NCBI RefSeq assembly: GCF_002135415.1
Contig: NZ_NEGJ01000001.1
Span: 1-64,000 of the forward strand
Source of the DNA: Acinetobacter sp. ANC 3832
GTDB lineage: Bacteria > Pseudomonadota > Gammaproteobacteria > Pseudomonadales > Moraxellaceae
Direction: 5' to 3'
DNA: 64,000 nucleotides
This document shows, in pieces, positions 47,410 to 57,576 of the stretch (position 1 is its first letter; every line of letters starts with the position of its first letter). The notes under the pieces are model-generated. The model did not search any database. It was not told where the DNA came from and saw nothing but the letters and a program-made list of their open reading frames with translations. Made by a program: the position numbers and the translations under genes.

Positions 47410-47940
47410 ATGTATCCGAATTGTAAAGCAAATGGTTTTACGCTATTTGAACTTATTGTATCTATTTCTATACTCAGCATTATTGCAATGTTAGCAATCC
47501 CCCACTATCACGAATTAATGGAACGACAAGAGGTATCTAACTTAAAACCTTTACTCCACCAGCATATCAGTGTCGCAAAAAATCATGCCAAAACATTACA
47601 TTCTAATATTGTCCTGTGTTCTTCAGTTGACTTAAAACAATGTGAAAATGATCAATGGAATTTTGGAATCATTATCTTTAATGACTTAAACAAAAATAAA
47701 AAAGTCGATGAGAATGAACTCATTGTTGCTCAAACAGCAACCCAAATGAAATATGGACAACTCAGATGGAAAGGGAGTGCTTCCAGCCCTAAAGTCATCA
47801 CTTTTCAGGGAGATAGTGGCTTACCCAGAGGTGCACCAGGAAGCTTCTTTTATTGTGGTAGCAAAAATCCGCAAAATCATAAGCGGTTTTACATCGGCCC
47901 TATGGGGCATGTCCGTGTAGAACCAACCACAGAGTGTTAA
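47410..47940 (+). CDS. Type IV pilin-like pseudopilin (GspH/FimT family)
   Basis: 176 aa. Prepilin leader MYPNCKANG is followed by FTLFELIVSISILSIIAMLAIP, with the peptidase cleavage site G|F and Glu5 (second E of the motif position) in place. The globular domain has GIIIFNDLNKNKKVDENE and ends with FYIGPMGHVRV, like FimT/FimU and GspH. It stands alone, so I cannot say whether it belongs to the type IV pilus (minor pilin) or the type II secretion system. Confidence 0.83.
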   Translation: MYPNCKANGFTLFELIVSISILSIIAMLAIPHYHELMERQEVSNLKPLLHQHISVAKNHAKTLHSNIVLCSSVDLKQCENDQWNFGIIIFNDLNKNKKVDENELIVAQTATQMKYGQLRWKGSASSPKVITFQGDSGLPRGAPGSFFYCGSKNPQNHKRFYIGPMGHVRVEPTTEC

Positions 47941-48062
47941 AATTTCAGGACTCATGCGTCTAAGCTTGTCGCATTTTCACACTTTATTCTTATTGTATTT
48001 TCAATATACTGATTAGGTTTCGGATAAAACCCTAGAAAAGATAAGTTTTGGAGATTAGAACA

Positions 48063-49238
48063 ATGACAGACATCGTAATCGTAAATGGCGCTCGTACTGC
48101 AATGGGTGGTTTTCAAGGTAGTCTAGCAAGTGTAACAGCACCTGAATTAGGCGCTGCATCTATAAAAGAAGCGATTGCTCGTTCTGGTCTACAACCGAGC
48201 GATGTTCAAGAAGTCATTATGGGATGTGTCCTCCCTGCGGGTTTAAAGCAAGGTCCAGCGCGTCAAGCAATGCGTCAAGCTGGTTTACCTGACTCTACGG
48301 GTGCAGTCACGATTAATAAACTATGTGGCTCTGGCATGAAAGCTGTCATGCAAGCTGCTGATATGATTAAAGCAGGCTCAGCAGAAGTTGTCGTTGCAGG
48401 TGGTATGGAATCCATGACCAATGCACCTTATATTCTTCCGAAAGCGCGTGGTGGCTATCGCATGGGACATGGTGAAATTAAAGATCATATGTTCTTAGAT
48501 GGTTTAGAAGATGCTGAAACAGGCCGCTTAATGGGTTCTTTTGCGCAAGATATGGCAAATACCAAAGGCTATACACGTCAACAAATGGATGATTTCGCAA
48601 TTCGTTCATTGAAACGCGCTCAAACTGCAATTACTGAAGGTTATTTTGCAGATGAAATTGTGCCTGTCACTATTTCAACCCGTAAAGGTGATGTTATTGT
48701 TGATAAAGATGAACAACCGTTTAATGCCAATATTGATAAAATTCCAACATTACGCCCTGCATTTGCTAAAGATGGCACTATTACCGCTGCCAATGCCAGC
48801 TCAATTTCAGATGGTGCTTCTGCACTCGTACTGACATCAAGTGATGAAGCGACTAAGCGTGGATTAAACCCTTTAGCAAAAATTGTCGCTTATGCATCAA
48901 ACTCACAACATCCTTCAGAATTCACCATTGCTCCTGTAGGTGCGATCCAAAAAGTTTTAAATAAAACAGGTTGGAAGGTTGAAGATGTAGACCTTTGGGA
49001 AATTAATGAAGCTTTCGCAATGGTCACAATGTGCCCGATTGATGAATTCAAATTAGATGCTGAAAAAGTCAACATTAATGGTGGTGCATGTGCGCTTGGT
49101 CATCCAGTCGGTTCTACAGGCTCACGTATCATTTTAACTTTGATTCATGCTTTGAAACGCACAGGTGGTAAAAAAGGGATTGCTGCACTTTGTATTGGTG
49201 GCGGTGAAGCAACAGCTGTAGCAATTGAAATCCTTTAA
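48063..49238 (+). CDS. Acetyl-CoA acetyltransferase (thiolase)
   Basis: 391 aa cytoplasmic thiolase II type: condenses two acetyl-CoA to acetoacetyl-CoA or the reverse. Active-site Cys88 in INKLCGSGMKAVMQAADMI, VVVAGGMESMTNAPY, NEAFA near 322, GGACALGHPVGSTG with the catalytic His, and the second Cys in ALCIGGGEA. I start at ATG 48063, with GGAG 9 nt upstream. It resembles AtoB/PhaA; no pha or ato gene lies beside it. Confidence 0.93.
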   Translation: MTDIVIVNGARTAMGGFQGSLASVTAPELGAASIKEAIARSGLQPSDVQEVIMGCVLPAGLKQGPARQAMRQAGLPDSTGAVTINKLCGSGMKAVMQAADMIKAGSAEVVVAGGMESMTNAPYILPKARGGYRMGHGEIKDHMFLDGLEDAETGRLMGSFAQDMANTKGYTRQQMDDFAIRSLKRAQTAITEGYFADEIVPVTISTRKGDVIVDKDEQPFNANIDKIPTLRPAFAKDGTITAANASSISDGASALVLTSSDEATKRGLNPLAKIVAYASNSQHPSEFTIAPVGAIQKVLNKTGWKVEDVDLWEINEAFAMVTMCPIDEFKLDAEKVNINGGACALGHPVGSTGSRIILTLIHALKRTGGKKGIAALCIGGGEATAVAIEIL

Positions 49239-49262
49239 ATAAAAACTCCATTTCAATAAATG

Positions 49263-49291
49263 AAAAAGCCTTCTAAATAGAAGGCTTTTTT
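49263..49291 (+). terminator. Thiolase gene terminator
   Basis: A5-GCCTTCT, short loop, AGAAGGC-T6, 24 nt after the stop. Confidence 0.9.
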
Positions 49292-49368
49292 AATGTTTAC
49301 ACTTTTTCATCTGTTTTAAAGCTGAAAACTGTTAAATTAATCTTTTAAAACAAAAATGGATTATCACA

Positions 49369-49809
49369 ATGCAACTCAATCATTACCTTAATTTTCAAGG
49401 CGAAACAGAAGCCGCTTTTAATTTCTATAAATCAGTGTTTGGTGGCGAGTTTGCATTGATTAAACGCTATTCAGAACTTCCGGATGCTCAAGTTTCAGCT
49501 AAAGAAAAAGATTATATTTTACATGTATCACTGCCTATTAATGGCTTCACAGTTTTAATGGGCTCTGATACAACTGATCAATTTTGCGCACAAACCCAAA
49601 CTCCGTTTAGCAAAGGCAATAATCATTATATTTCTATTAATTTAGAACCACATGAAGAAGCCGAAGCTCGTCGTCTTTTTAGCGCTTTGTCTGTCAATGC
49701 ACAGATTGAAATGCCACTTGATAACACTTTTTGGGGGGCACTTTATGGTGCATTGACTGATCAGTTTGGGGTAAAATGGATGGTGAATTGCCAGTTAGAA
49801 GACATATAA
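49369..49809 (+). CDS. VOC/PhnB-like (glyoxalase-fold) protein
   Basis: 146 aa. Begins MQLNHYLNFQGETEAAFNFYKSVFGGEF, a PhnB/YjdN-type 3-demethylubiquinone-9 methyltransferase-like start, and continues with ILHVSLPINGFTVLMGSDT and a final WGALYGALTDQFGVKWMVN. Members are mostly of unknown activity. Monocistronic. Confidence 0.85.
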   Translation: MQLNHYLNFQGETEAAFNFYKSVFGGEFALIKRYSELPDAQVSAKEKDYILHVSLPINGFTVLMGSDTTDQFCAQTQTPFSKGNNHYISINLEPHEEAEARRLFSALSVNAQIEMPLDNTFWGALYGALTDQFGVKWMVNCQLEDI

Positions 49810-49926
49810 AATTTATAAAAATTCTTGTATAGATTCCTTCTAGTTTTCCCTTTAAAGAGAAATACAAAGAGGTCGTAAATAATGATGCAGGATATTGATT
49901 TGAGGAGGTGATTCAAACCACGTCCT

Positions 49927-50286
49927 CTATACATCAATATTAGAAAACTGCGCGATAATGGTTAAGCCTACTACAATAAATCCAATGCCAATCCATCCTG
50001 CTAAATCAATATGTTGCCCTAAAAATGTTTTGGCTAATAAAGCTGTTGCAATCACACCTACCCCTGACCAGAGTACATATAAAATTCCTGCTTGCATAAA
50101 TTTAAGTGCATAAGCAGCACAAGCGAAAGAAATGATATACAAAACCAACGCAATGCCTTGATCAAGCTTATTGACCAAACCATTGCCTTTGGCTGAATAG
50201 AAAGTAGAAAGCACATCTGTTGCGATTGCGATCAGCAACCAAAATACACCTACATTCACTTTAGAGAGTAGAAAAGACATTTTCAT
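49927..50286 (-). CDS. Small multidrug resistance (SMR/EmrE-type) transporter
   Basis: 119 aa with four hydrophobic segments. The membrane-embedded family pattern is visible: WLLIAIATDVLSTF in TM1 (Asp instead of the usual Glu14), AYALKFMQAGILYVLWSGVGVIAT and GIGFIVVGLTII. It is clearly not AbeS. The acidic residue in TM1 shifted to Asp suggests a divergent SMR, perhaps for other cations or polyamines. Confidence 0.78.
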   Translation of the reverse strand: MKMSFLLSKVNVGVFWLLIAIATDVLSTFYSAKGNGLVNKLDQGIALVLYIISFACAAYALKFMQAGILYVLWSGVGVIATALLAKTFLGQHIDLAGWIGIGFIVVGLTIIAQFSNIDV

Positions 50287-50345
50287 TCTAATTAAAATAA
50301 TAACGTCGCAATTTTATAATGAGTTGATTCCAATCTGGTAGCAAT

Positions 50346-50376
50346 AAAAAAAGGTGAATATTGATATCCACCTTTT
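50346..50376 (-). terminator. Terminator of the dioxygenase gene
   Basis: AAAGGTG and CACCTTT stem with a further ATATC/GATAT inner pairing and flanking A/T runs, 24 nt after the YgiD-type gene on the minus strand. Confidence 0.75.
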
Positions 50377-50399
50377 ACATCAACGGGTGCATTTACAAA

Positions 50400-51269
50400 T
50401 TAATGATGATCAAGTCTAAACGATGTCATTGTGAGTGATCCACCAACAGCTTTAGCATTAAAAATGCTGAGATCGTCTTGCTCTTCCTGCAAAGCCAGTG
50501 CATAAAGCATTGGATAATAATGATCAGGTGTTGGAATCGACAATAAGAATTCTTTGCCCTGCTTATCCCAATCAATTAAAGCCTGATGGTTTCTATCCAA
50601 CAAGAAATTCTTCATTTTTGCATCTGCTTCCAAAGCCCAATCAAAGCCATACTCAGAGCCCATTTTATCAAAAGCAACTCGCCCTAAATTATGTACCATA
50701 TTGCCACTTGCGACGATCAGCACCCCTTTACGGCGTAATGCGGATAATTGTTTTGCAAGCTCATAGTGGTATTGCGCACCTTGGCTATAATCAATACTCA
50801 GTTGCACCACAGGAATATTGGCTTGTGGAAAAACATGGCATAGTACACTCCATGTACCGTGATCTAATCCCCAGCCATGATCATGTTGAACGTGTACACT
50901 CTGAATCACTTCAGTTGTTGCATCGACCAATGCTTGATTTCCCGATGCAGGATATTGCATATCAAACAGCGCTTGTGGAAAACCACCAAAGTCATGAATC
51001 GTTTTGGGCATTTGCATCGCAGTCACTGCCGTTGAACCTTGCGTCAACCAATGTGCTGAAATACATAAAATCGCTGTGGGTTGTATTTCCATGGTTGAGC
51101 CAATACGATTCCATTCACGAGTAAACTCATTGGTCTGAATCGCATTCATCGGAGAGCCGTGTCCCAAGAATAAAACAGGCATAGGTGCTGTATGTGGCAA
51201 AGTTGCATTCCAGCCTTTCAGTAAAGATAAATCTCCTGTTACTTGATGATCCTGTATAACATTCTGCAT
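50400..51269 (-). CDS. DODA-type extradiol dioxygenase (YgiD-like)
   Basis: 289 aa LigB-fold enzyme. Metal ligands are visible in FLGHGSPMNA (near 35), SAHWL and HDHGWGLDHGTWSVL; SGNMVHNLG near 188 completes the pattern. Relatives include E. coli YgiD, which opens the ring of L-DOPA; the natural substrate here is unknown. GGAGAG precedes the ATG. Confidence 0.87.
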   Translation of the reverse strand: MQNVIQDHQVTGDLSLLKGWNATLPHTAPMPVLFLGHGSPMNAIQTNEFTREWNRIGSTMEIQPTAILCISAHWLTQGSTAVTAMQMPKTIHDFGGFPQALFDMQYPASGNQALVDATTEVIQSVHVQHDHGWGLDHGTWSVLCHVFPQANIPVVQLSIDYSQGAQYHYELAKQLSALRRKGVLIVASGNMVHNLGRVAFDKMGSEYGFDWALEADAKMKNFLLDRNHQALIDWDKQGKEFLLSIPTPDHYYPMLYALALQEEQDDLSIFNAKAVGGSLTMTSFRLDHH

Positions 51270-51384
51270 GACATGCTCTCCGTATATTTATATCTATTAT
51301 GCGAGGATGAATCGATAAGTGATAGCGTATTTTATTGACCACAACATTGCAAAAATAGAACGATCTTACAAAATGAACGTCCAT

Positions 51385-51413
51385 AAAAAAAGTCGAACAA
51401 TTGTTCGACTTTT
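51385..51413 (-). terminator. Terminator of cysI-DUF934 operon
   Basis: A6-AGTCGAACAATTGTTCGACT-TTT: a perfect hairpin about 25 nt after the DUF934 stop on the minus strand. Confidence 0.88.
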
Positions 51414-51438
51414 AAATTCAAATGAATCGCTTAGAAAA

Positions 51439-51924
51439 TCAAGCACCCGTTTGATAATGTGCGTGAGCCACAGCTGTTGAAGCCTGATACGGATGTTTAA
51501 AATCATTTAAACCCGCAGCAGCTTCATGAATGTCTTTACCTTCTTTAATCACAAAACTATCAAAGCCTGAACGCTTGAGATAATTCAGCACATCTTTAAA
51601 GATATCACCGACTGCACGAAGTTCACCTTGATAGCCTTGGCGACGTAATAAAGCTGCAAAGGAATAACCACGCCCATCATTAAAGCCTGCAAATTCGATA
51701 AAAATCGTATCAAGCTGATCCAAGGGGAACTGATTGACTTCAGGAGAAGCATCCACGGTAATGAATAAGGCTTTTTTACCCGAAACATTTGCCAGTTGAT
51801 CAAGCTGTTCAACACTCAGAACAACATCACCTTGTGGTAAAACACCATCTTCAGTAATCACTTGATAGCTATTGTCTGCAATCGTGCCATCTTTAGAGAG
51901 CACTTGAAGTGCGGTATTAAGCAT
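51439..51924 (-). CDS. DUF934 protein, sulfite reductase partner
   Basis: 161 aa. Contains FIEFAGFNDGRGYSFAALLRRQGYQGELRAVGDIFKDVLNYLKRSGFDSF, the DUF934 core; the family is found next to sulfite/nitrite reductase genes and is thought to help in assimilatory sulfur metabolism. The ATG at 51924 lies within the last codons of cysI (8-nt overlap) with AAGGAG 7 nt upstream. The TTG-type extension further upstream is not needed. Confidence 0.85.
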   Translation of the reverse strand: MLNTALQVLSKDGTIADNSYQVITEDGVLPQGDVVLSVEQLDQLANVSGKKALFITVDASPEVNQFPLDQLDTIFIEFAGFNDGRGYSFAALLRRQGYQGELRAVGDIFKDVLNYLKRSGFDSFVIKEGKDIHEAAAGLNDFKHPYQASTAVAHAHYQTGA

Positions 51925-53560
51925 ATGCACGCTCCTTGAATGGTTGAATGCCAACACGACGATAGGTTTCTACAAACTCTTCACCTTCAGCACGAAGATC
52001 TAAATAAGTATTTAGAATTTCTTCAACCACATCAGGTACACGATCAGCAGCGAATGATGGTCCTAAGATGTCACCAATCGATGCATCATGATCCGCATTA
52101 CCACCCAAAGTAATTTGATAGAATTCAGCGCCTTTTTTATCAACACCTAAAATACCAATATTACCGACATGGTGATGGCCGCAGGCATTCATACAACCCG
52201 AGATGTTTAAATCCAATTTACCTAAGTTGTAAATGGTATCTAAATCATCAAAACGGCGTGAAATTGCTTCTGAAATTGGAATTGACTTTGCATTTGCCAA
52301 TGAACAGAAATCCCCACCTGGGCAGCAAATAATATCGGTAATGAAACCAATATGTGCACGTGCCAAGTTGTTCGCTTCAAGTACTTGCCATACTGCAAAT
52401 AAATATTTTTGTGGAACATCCACCAAAGAAATATTTTGTTCGTGCGTAGTACGCAACTCACCGAATGTATATTGATCAGCCAAGTCAGCGATCACATTCA
52501 TTTCTTCAGTGGTCATATCACCTGGTGCAACACCCGTGCGTTTCAGTGAAATCGTGACAATACGATAGCCTGATACTTTATGTGCATTGGTATTGATGTT
52601 GAACCACTGTTTGAATTTTGGATGTGCAGCAAATAACTCAGCAAAATCTTCATCTGCATAATTTTGATAATTAAACGGTGTAAATTCTTCGTCTAATTTT
52701 TTCAAAATTTCAGGCTGAATTTTCAAGGTTTGAATCGTATGTGCAAATTCAGCTTCAACTTTTTCAGCAAAAACTGCTGGTGTTAATGCTTTTACAAGAA
52801 TCTTAATACGCGCTTTATATTTATTGTCACGACGACCATGCAAGTTATATACACGCAGAACCGCTTCTAGATAAGCAATTAAATCTTCACGTGGTAAGAA
52901 ATCACGAATAAAACTACCAATCACAGGCGTACGACCTAAACCGCCACCGACTTTGATTTTATAGCCAATTTCGCCTGCTTCATTTTTCACAATATAAACA
53001 CCAATATCATGAAATGACACTGCTGCACGATCAATCTCAGTTAAAGCAGAAACGGCAATTTTGAACTTACGTGGTAAAAAGGCAAATTCAGGATGGAACG
53101 TTGACCATTGACGAATCAATTCACACGTCGGACGAGGATCTGCAATTTCACCTGCAACAACACCTGCATATTGATCGGTTGTAGTATTACGAATACAGTT
53201 ACCCGATGTTTGAATCGCATGCATTTGTACAGTCGCCAACTCGGCTAACATATCAGGAACATTTTCTAACGCAGGCCAGTTAAACTGAATATTTTGACGG
53301 GTTGATACATGCGCATATCCACGGTCATATTCTTTTGCCAAATCTGCAACTTTACGCAGTTGATTTGAATTCATTAAACCGTAAGGCACAGCAATACGTA
53401 ACATCGGCGCATAGCGTTGTACGTATAAACCATTTTGTAGACGAAGCGGACGATATTCATCTTCTGTCAATTTACCCGCTAAATAACGTTCCGTTTGATC
53501 ACGGAATTGTGCAACACGTTCATTGATCAGTTGCTGATCAAAATCAGTATATAAATACAT
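51917..53560 (-). CDS. cysI: Nitrite/sulfite reductase, hemoprotein subunit type
   Basis: 547 aa siroheme and 4Fe-4S enzyme reducing sulfite to sulfide. N-terminal ferredoxin-like half domain LQNGLYVQRYAPMLRIAVPYG; VSTRQNIQFNW near 85; the cluster cysteines lie in DIICCPGGDFCSLANAKS and NISGCMNACGHHHVGNIG. It resembles the CysI form that pairs with DUF934 rather than the flavoprotein CysJ. The cysI name is by sequence type; a nitrite role cannot be excluded. Confidence 0.9.
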   Translation of the reverse strand: MYLYTDFDQQLINERVAQFRDQTERYLAGKLTEDEYRPLRLQNGLYVQRYAPMLRIAVPYGLMNSNQLRKVADLAKEYDRGYAHVSTRQNIQFNWPALENVPDMLAELATVQMHAIQTSGNCIRNTTTDQYAGVVAGEIADPRPTCELIRQWSTFHPEFAFLPRKFKIAVSALTEIDRAAVSFHDIGVYIVKNEAGEIGYKIKVGGGLGRTPVIGSFIRDFLPREDLIAYLEAVLRVYNLHGRRDNKYKARIKILVKALTPAVFAEKVEAEFAHTIQTLKIQPEILKKLDEEFTPFNYQNYADEDFAELFAAHPKFKQWFNINTNAHKVSGYRIVTISLKRTGVAPGDMTTEEMNVIADLADQYTFGELRTTHEQNISLVDVPQKYLFAVWQVLEANNLARAHIGFITDIICCPGGDFCSLANAKSIPISEAISRRFDDLDTIYNLGKLDLNISGCMNACGHHHVGNIGILGVDKKGAEFYQITLGGNADHDASIGDILGPSFAADRVPDVVEEILNTYLDLRAEGEEFVETYRRVGIQPFKERAYA

Positions 53561-54027
53561 GGCGTACAGCTAGTAGTTTCATTATAACGACCAACAGCAT
53601 ATCGGGATTTAATCTATCAACGAAATGCTTTTTTTACATATTTCATAGCGGTTTTATTGATAAGCGATATGTAGATTAATGTTTTCCTAGTGTTTCTGAG
53701 TCATTCCTTACTTTTTATGCACTTTGAATTTATTTTCAGTTACTTATCTGTTTTTGTGATAATTGATTTATATCGATAAATGTACTTTGTTCAAAAAATA
53801 ATAGATTTTTCAGATAAATCAAAATCCATTAAAAAAGGGCATATTTTTATACGCCCTTTTAGTTGAAGTTAATCATTTAAAACCTGTGTAGCTTGCTTAA
53901 TTTCTTTGGATCTCACTATTATTCATCTTCAATCTATGAATATTGACTCATTACATTTAAATCAATGACTGCTTAATCATTCAAGGTTACATCTTCCATT
54001 CACACTAACTTAAACCTTCAAAATAAA
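53561..54027. other. Intergenic region upstream of cysI
   Basis: 467 nt without a gene. 53561-53830 is AT-rich and must hold the cysI promoter; I see no certain regulatory motif. A hairpin lies at 53831-53860. 53861-54027 has no feature I can support. Confidence 0.5.
53831..53860 (-). terminator. Hairpin upstream of cysI
   Basis: AAAAAAGGGC, mostly A/T loop, GCCCTTTT. It would end minus-strand transcription arriving from the small gene at 54028. Confidence 0.65.
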
Positions 54028-54228
54028 TTATTGCTGATCGTCTTGCTGAGGTTGTTCATCTTCATCATGATTTTCAAGTTTATTCTCACCAATTTTTGCC
54101 GCTTCGAAACCTGCAAATGCACCCGCTGCTTTTTCTAAAAAACCTGCATCTGGATCGAGTTTATCTACACCTTGTTCTGCAATCACAGCGCCAGCAATTT
54201 TACCAAGCTCGTCAAGTAAGCCACTCAT
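54028..54228 (-). CDS. Small acidic hypothetical protein
   Basis: 66 aa, not recognised. MSGLLDELGKIAGAVIAEQGVDKLDPDAGFLEKAAGAFAGFEAAKIG is amphipathic and Gly/Ala-rich; the C-terminus is a Gln/Asp/Glu tail (DEDEQPQQDDQQ). GGAG lies 9 nt before the ATG, which supports a real gene. No membrane segment or signal peptide. Confidence 0.6.
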   Translation of the reverse strand: MSGLLDELGKIAGAVIAEQGVDKLDPDAGFLEKAAGAFAGFEAAKIGENKLENHDEDEQPQQDDQQ

Positions 54229-54390
54229 ATCTATTACTCCAAAGAATTAACTTGAGCTTGCAGTCTAAACTGAGCGAATGTAAGTAGCGCGGTAATGTTG
54301 TTGTGCTTGAATAAAGTTAGACGATAGAAATATAGAGATTTATGCTGATTCTTTAACCTTAAGTTTAGTTTAATCTTTTAATATTGCAGA

Positions 54391-54900
54391 TCAAATCGTG
54401 AGGTAGCTGTTTTCCCAAATATTTGTGATAAATTCACCTTCAATCAATTGCACATAACGCCCATGTACCTGATCAATAGCAATGCAATCATCAACATTTA
54501 AAACACAGTCTGTATGTTGCTTTTGCCAGTGCTGTGCAAAATACTGCTTTCCTTTTTCTTTTGCGACCATCGGATTTTGCGCAACGATGAGCACATAACG
54601 ATGTAATTCACCAAATTCACGGACATTATAACCACCTAAATTAATGAGATACAGTTTCTGCTCAGATTGATTCGGCTGTGCATTGCTAAAATGAATTTGA
54701 TAATTTTTATGCTCAAATTCCACACCATTGATTTGCGCCCAAGCATCTATATGTAAACCTGCTAATTCACCGAACCATGCATTTTTTAACTGTGGATGAA
54801 TTTCCTCTAAAGAATCACCTACTGCCAAAACCACATCATGTACTTCTGTATTGGCACGCGCATGACGACCACCAAGCATGACAATAAATAGACTAGGCAT
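54391..54900 (-). CDS. DUF1543 protein
   Basis: 169 aa, cytoplasmic. MPSLFIVMLGGRHARANTEVHDVVLAVGDSLEEIHPQLKNAWFG is the DUF1543 start; the family has two similar halves, here seen again as LYLINLGGYNVREFGELHRYVLIVA near 85. Function unknown. AGGAGG lies shortly before the ATG. Same strand as trpFB, but separated from trpB by a terminator. Confidence 0.8.
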   Translation of the reverse strand: MPSLFIVMLGGRHARANTEVHDVVLAVGDSLEEIHPQLKNAWFGELAGLHIDAWAQINGVEFEHKNYQIHFSNAQPNQSEQKLYLINLGGYNVREFGELHRYVLIVAQNPMVAKEKGKQYFAQHWQKQHTDCVLNVDDCIAIDQVHGRYVQLIEGEFITNIWENSYLTI

Positions 54901-55227
54901 TATTTAATCCTCCTTTAAAAATTCAGCATTAAAATACGAGCTAAGTCCATCAGCAACTGTTCGAGGCAAGCTAAAATATAATAAGTCATGTTTCTGCGAA
55001 ACATAAATCACTTAATAGAATTTGGTGAGTTTTGCTGATGGAAAAAATTTTGGTTAATTTTTAAAAAGTGACAGATGAACTCCTACCATTTGATGAGCAA
55101 TCAATAAACGTCTTTCATAACCCAATCATTTGTTATAAATAAAAAAATCGTGTTTAGCTTTTACCAAACACGATTTTTTTAAATTCATTTTCTTCACCTA
55201 ACATCTAAGGGGGAAGAAGAAAATGAA
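54901..55227. other. Intergenic region between trpB and DUF1543 gene
   Basis: 327 nt without a gene, containing the trpB terminator (55141-55180). The rest must hold the DUF1543 promoter; nothing else is recognisable. Confidence 0.5.
55141..55180 (-). terminator. trpB terminator
   Basis: A7-TCGTGTTT, loop region, AAACACGA-T7, with perfect outer stem, 48 nt after the trpB stop on the minus strand. Confidence 0.9.
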
Positions 55228-56469
55228 TTACATCTCAACCATTTCCACACCATCAATACGTGCAACAGTCATTAAATCTTTATCACCACGACCAGAAACA
55301 GTCGCAATAATAATTTGATCTTTCGACATCGTTGGCGCAAGTTTAGTGACATAGGCCATCGCATGTGAACTTTCAAGTGCAGGAATAATCCCTTCAATTT
55401 GAGTCAAATCACGGAAGCCTTGTAAAGCTTCTTGGTCATTAATCGGTACATATTCCACACGATGCATATCTTTTAAGAAACTGTGCTCAGGACCAACACC
55501 TGGATAATCCAGACCTGCTGAAATTGAATGCGTTTCAATAATCTGACCTTGTTCATCAGACATTAAATAGGTACGGTTACCATGTAATACACCGACATGA
55601 CCTGCATTGAGTGGCGCAGAATGCTTACCTGTTTCAATACCATAACCAGCAGCTTCAACACCGTACATTTTCACATCTTGATCATTCAAAAATGGATAAA
55701 ACAAGCCCATCGCATTTGAACCACCACCCACACATGCCACCAAGGCATCAGGTAAACGACCCGCTTGTTCTTGAATTTGTTTACGTGCTTCACGACCAAT
55801 AATGGATTGGAAATCACGAACCAATTGTGGATATGGATGTGGACCTGCAACTGTACCAATCACATAATACGTTGAATCAACATTCGTCACCCAATCACGC
55901 ATTGCTTCATTCATGGCATCTTTTAAGGTTTTAGAACCACTTTCCACAGGGACAACCGTTGCACCCAACAAACGCATTCGATAGACATTCATGGCTTGAC
56001 GTTTAACATCTTCAGAACCCATGAAAACAACACATTCAAGACCTAAACGTGCTGCGATGGTTGCCGTTGCAACGCCATGCTGCCCTGCACCAGTTTCTGC
56101 AATAATTCGTTTTTTACCTGAAAGTTTTGCAAGTAAAGCCTGTCCAATGGTGTTATTTATTTTGTGCGAACCTGTATGATTAAGGTCTTCACGTTTCAAA
56201 TAAATCTGCGCACCACCTAACTCTCTTGACCATCGTTCAGCATGATACAGTGGACTCGGACGACCGACATAGTAAGCAAGATCGCGATCGAACTCTGCTA
56301 AAAACTGTTCATCATCTTTCATACGGAAATAGAGCTTTTCTAAGTCTTCTAAAGCCGCCATCAGCGTTTCTGATACAAAACGTCCGCCATGAATACCGAA
56401 ATGCCCACGTTCATCGGGAAATTGGGTATAGTCTACTGCGCTGTTCTGATTAACACTTTGCTGATCCAC
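55228..56469 (-). CDS. trpB: Tryptophan synthase beta chain
   Basis: 413 aa PLP enzyme that joins indole and serine. [16 protein letters not shown] near residue 22, [20 protein letters not shown] with the PLP lysine near 100, [25 protein letters not shown] and SGRGDKDL. I start at the GTG at 56469: AAGGAG lies 6 nt upstream and the length fits. It overlaps trpF by 20 nt. trpA is not adjacent. Confidence 0.96.
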   Translation of the reverse strand: MDQQSVNQNSAVDYTQFPDERGHFGIHGGRFVSETLMAALEDLEKLYFRMKDDEQFLAEFDRDLAYYVGRPSPLYHAERWSRELGGAQIYLKREDLNHTGSHKINNTIGQALLAKLSGKKRIIAETGAGQHGVATATIAARLGLECVVFMGSEDVKRQAMNVYRMRLLGATVVPVESGSKTLKDAMNEAMRDWVTNVDSTYYVIGTVAGPHPYPQLVRDFQSIIGREARKQIQEQAGRLPDALVACVGGGSNAMGLFYPFLNDQDVKMYGVEAAGYGIETGKHSAPLNAGHVGVLHGNRTYLMSDEQGQIIETHSISAGLDYPGVGPEHSFLKDMHRVEYVPINDQEALQGFRDLTQIEGIIPALESSHAMAYVTKLAPTMSKDQIIIATVSGRGDKDLMTVARIDGVEMVEM

Positions 56470-57103
56470 GTTGGACTCCTTGCATAAACTTTTCAATGAG
56501 TTGTTGGTCTTTTATACCTTTTGCGGACTCTACGCCTCCGCTGACATCTACTGCAAATGCTTGAGTTGTCTTTATTGCCTCTTCAATATTTTCAGGTTTT
56601 AAACCACCTGCTAAAATTAAAGGAATTTCAAGTTTAGGGAACTTTGACCAATCAAATTGGTGCCCTGTTCCCCCTTTTAATTCAGGATGCCATGCATCTA
56701 ATAATACGGCACTTGCACCTGCTTTTTGATAATGCTTGATCGTTTCAATAATATCTTCAATATTCATATCAGGTTTAACCTGAATCGCTTTATACCAACG
56801 TCTTTTATTTTGTTGTGCAATCGTTTGGCATTGCTCAGGTGTTTCATCACCATGAAACTGTAAAATATCAAGCGGAATATGTTCTAAAACTTTTGAAATA
56901 TCTTCACTCGTCGCATTCACAAATAAGCCCACAATGCTGACATAAGCAGGCACAGCTTGAGCTAATTCTTTTGCCAACTCAATACTAACATGTCGTGGGC
57001 TTGGCTCAAAAAACACAAATCCAATCGCATCAGCACCTGCATCTACAACAGCATGTACATCTTGAGAGCGTGTAATTCCACAAATTTTGGCACGAGTTCG
57101 CAT
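56450..57103 (-). CDS. trpF: Phosphoribosylanthranilate isomerase
   Basis: 217 aa TIM-barrel enzyme of tryptophan synthesis. N-terminal [10 protein letters not shown] with the catalytic Cys, [24 protein letters not shown] and [10 protein letters not shown], then [16 protein letters not shown] with the catalytic Asp. First gene of a trpF-trpB operon; about 280 nt of spacer precede it. Confidence 0.96.
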   Translation of the reverse strand: MRTRAKICGITRSQDVHAVVDAGADAIGFVFFEPSPRHVSIELAKELAQAVPAYVSIVGLFVNATSEDISKVLEHIPLDILQFHGDETPEQCQTIAQQNKRRWYKAIQVKPDMNIEDIIETIKHYQKAGASAVLLDAWHPELKGGTGHQFDWSKFPKLEIPLILAGGLKPENIEEAIKTTQAFAVDVSGGVESAKGIKDQQLIEKFMQGVQRGSAKC

Positions 57104-57378
57104 ATATATGGGTTCTAATCTATTGAGTGAATCGCCGATTTATCAATCTTTCAGCTCAAAACATTGTAATGCAATTTTTTATGTCGTGTAGCTACAAAAT
57201 AAGTTAAAACTTCAAAACACTTATTTCTTTTAAATTTATAAAGGTTTTCAAGTACATTCTGCTGTCTTTCATTCAAGAGAAATAGACCTAATTTATAATG
57301 GCACTATTTAACGATCAGAAACAATTTCAATACATTGTTTATTTTGAATACAAACTTTATACTTCGCCCAATTGCAAT

Positions 57379-57557
57379 AAGTCCTGCTTAAAAGCTCAGG
57401 GAAGTTGGTGAAAATCCAGCACTGCCCCCGCAACGGTAAGAATGAAAAACATATCGTATTGAATGATTTAATTCACACCACTGCACATTCTGTGTGGGAA
57501 GGTGGATATGTAAATATTGGCTGATCAGTATTACATTTAAGTCCGGATACCTGCTTA
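57379..57557 (+). ncRNA. Cobalamin (B12) riboswitch
   Basis: Conserved elements in order: GGGAAGTTGGTGAAAATCC from 57400, CTGCCCCCGCAACGGTAA at 57422-57439, and a B12 box AGTCCGGATACCTGC at 57540-57554. Ends are approximate. It lies directly upstream of the btuB-type receptor gene, the expected target, and should lower its expression when adenosylcobalamin is plentiful. Confidence 0.93.
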
Positions 57558-57576
57558 TTGTGCCCTTTAACTCAAT

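Noticed and set aside
50498..51124. 208-codon open frame opposite the YgiD-type dioxygenase
   Set aside because: Long but antisense to a clear enzyme gene with all metal-ligand motifs; its product resembles no protein I know.
57104..57340. trp attenuator before trpF
   Set aside because: No leader peptide with tandem Trp codons and no terminator/antiterminator pair was visible.
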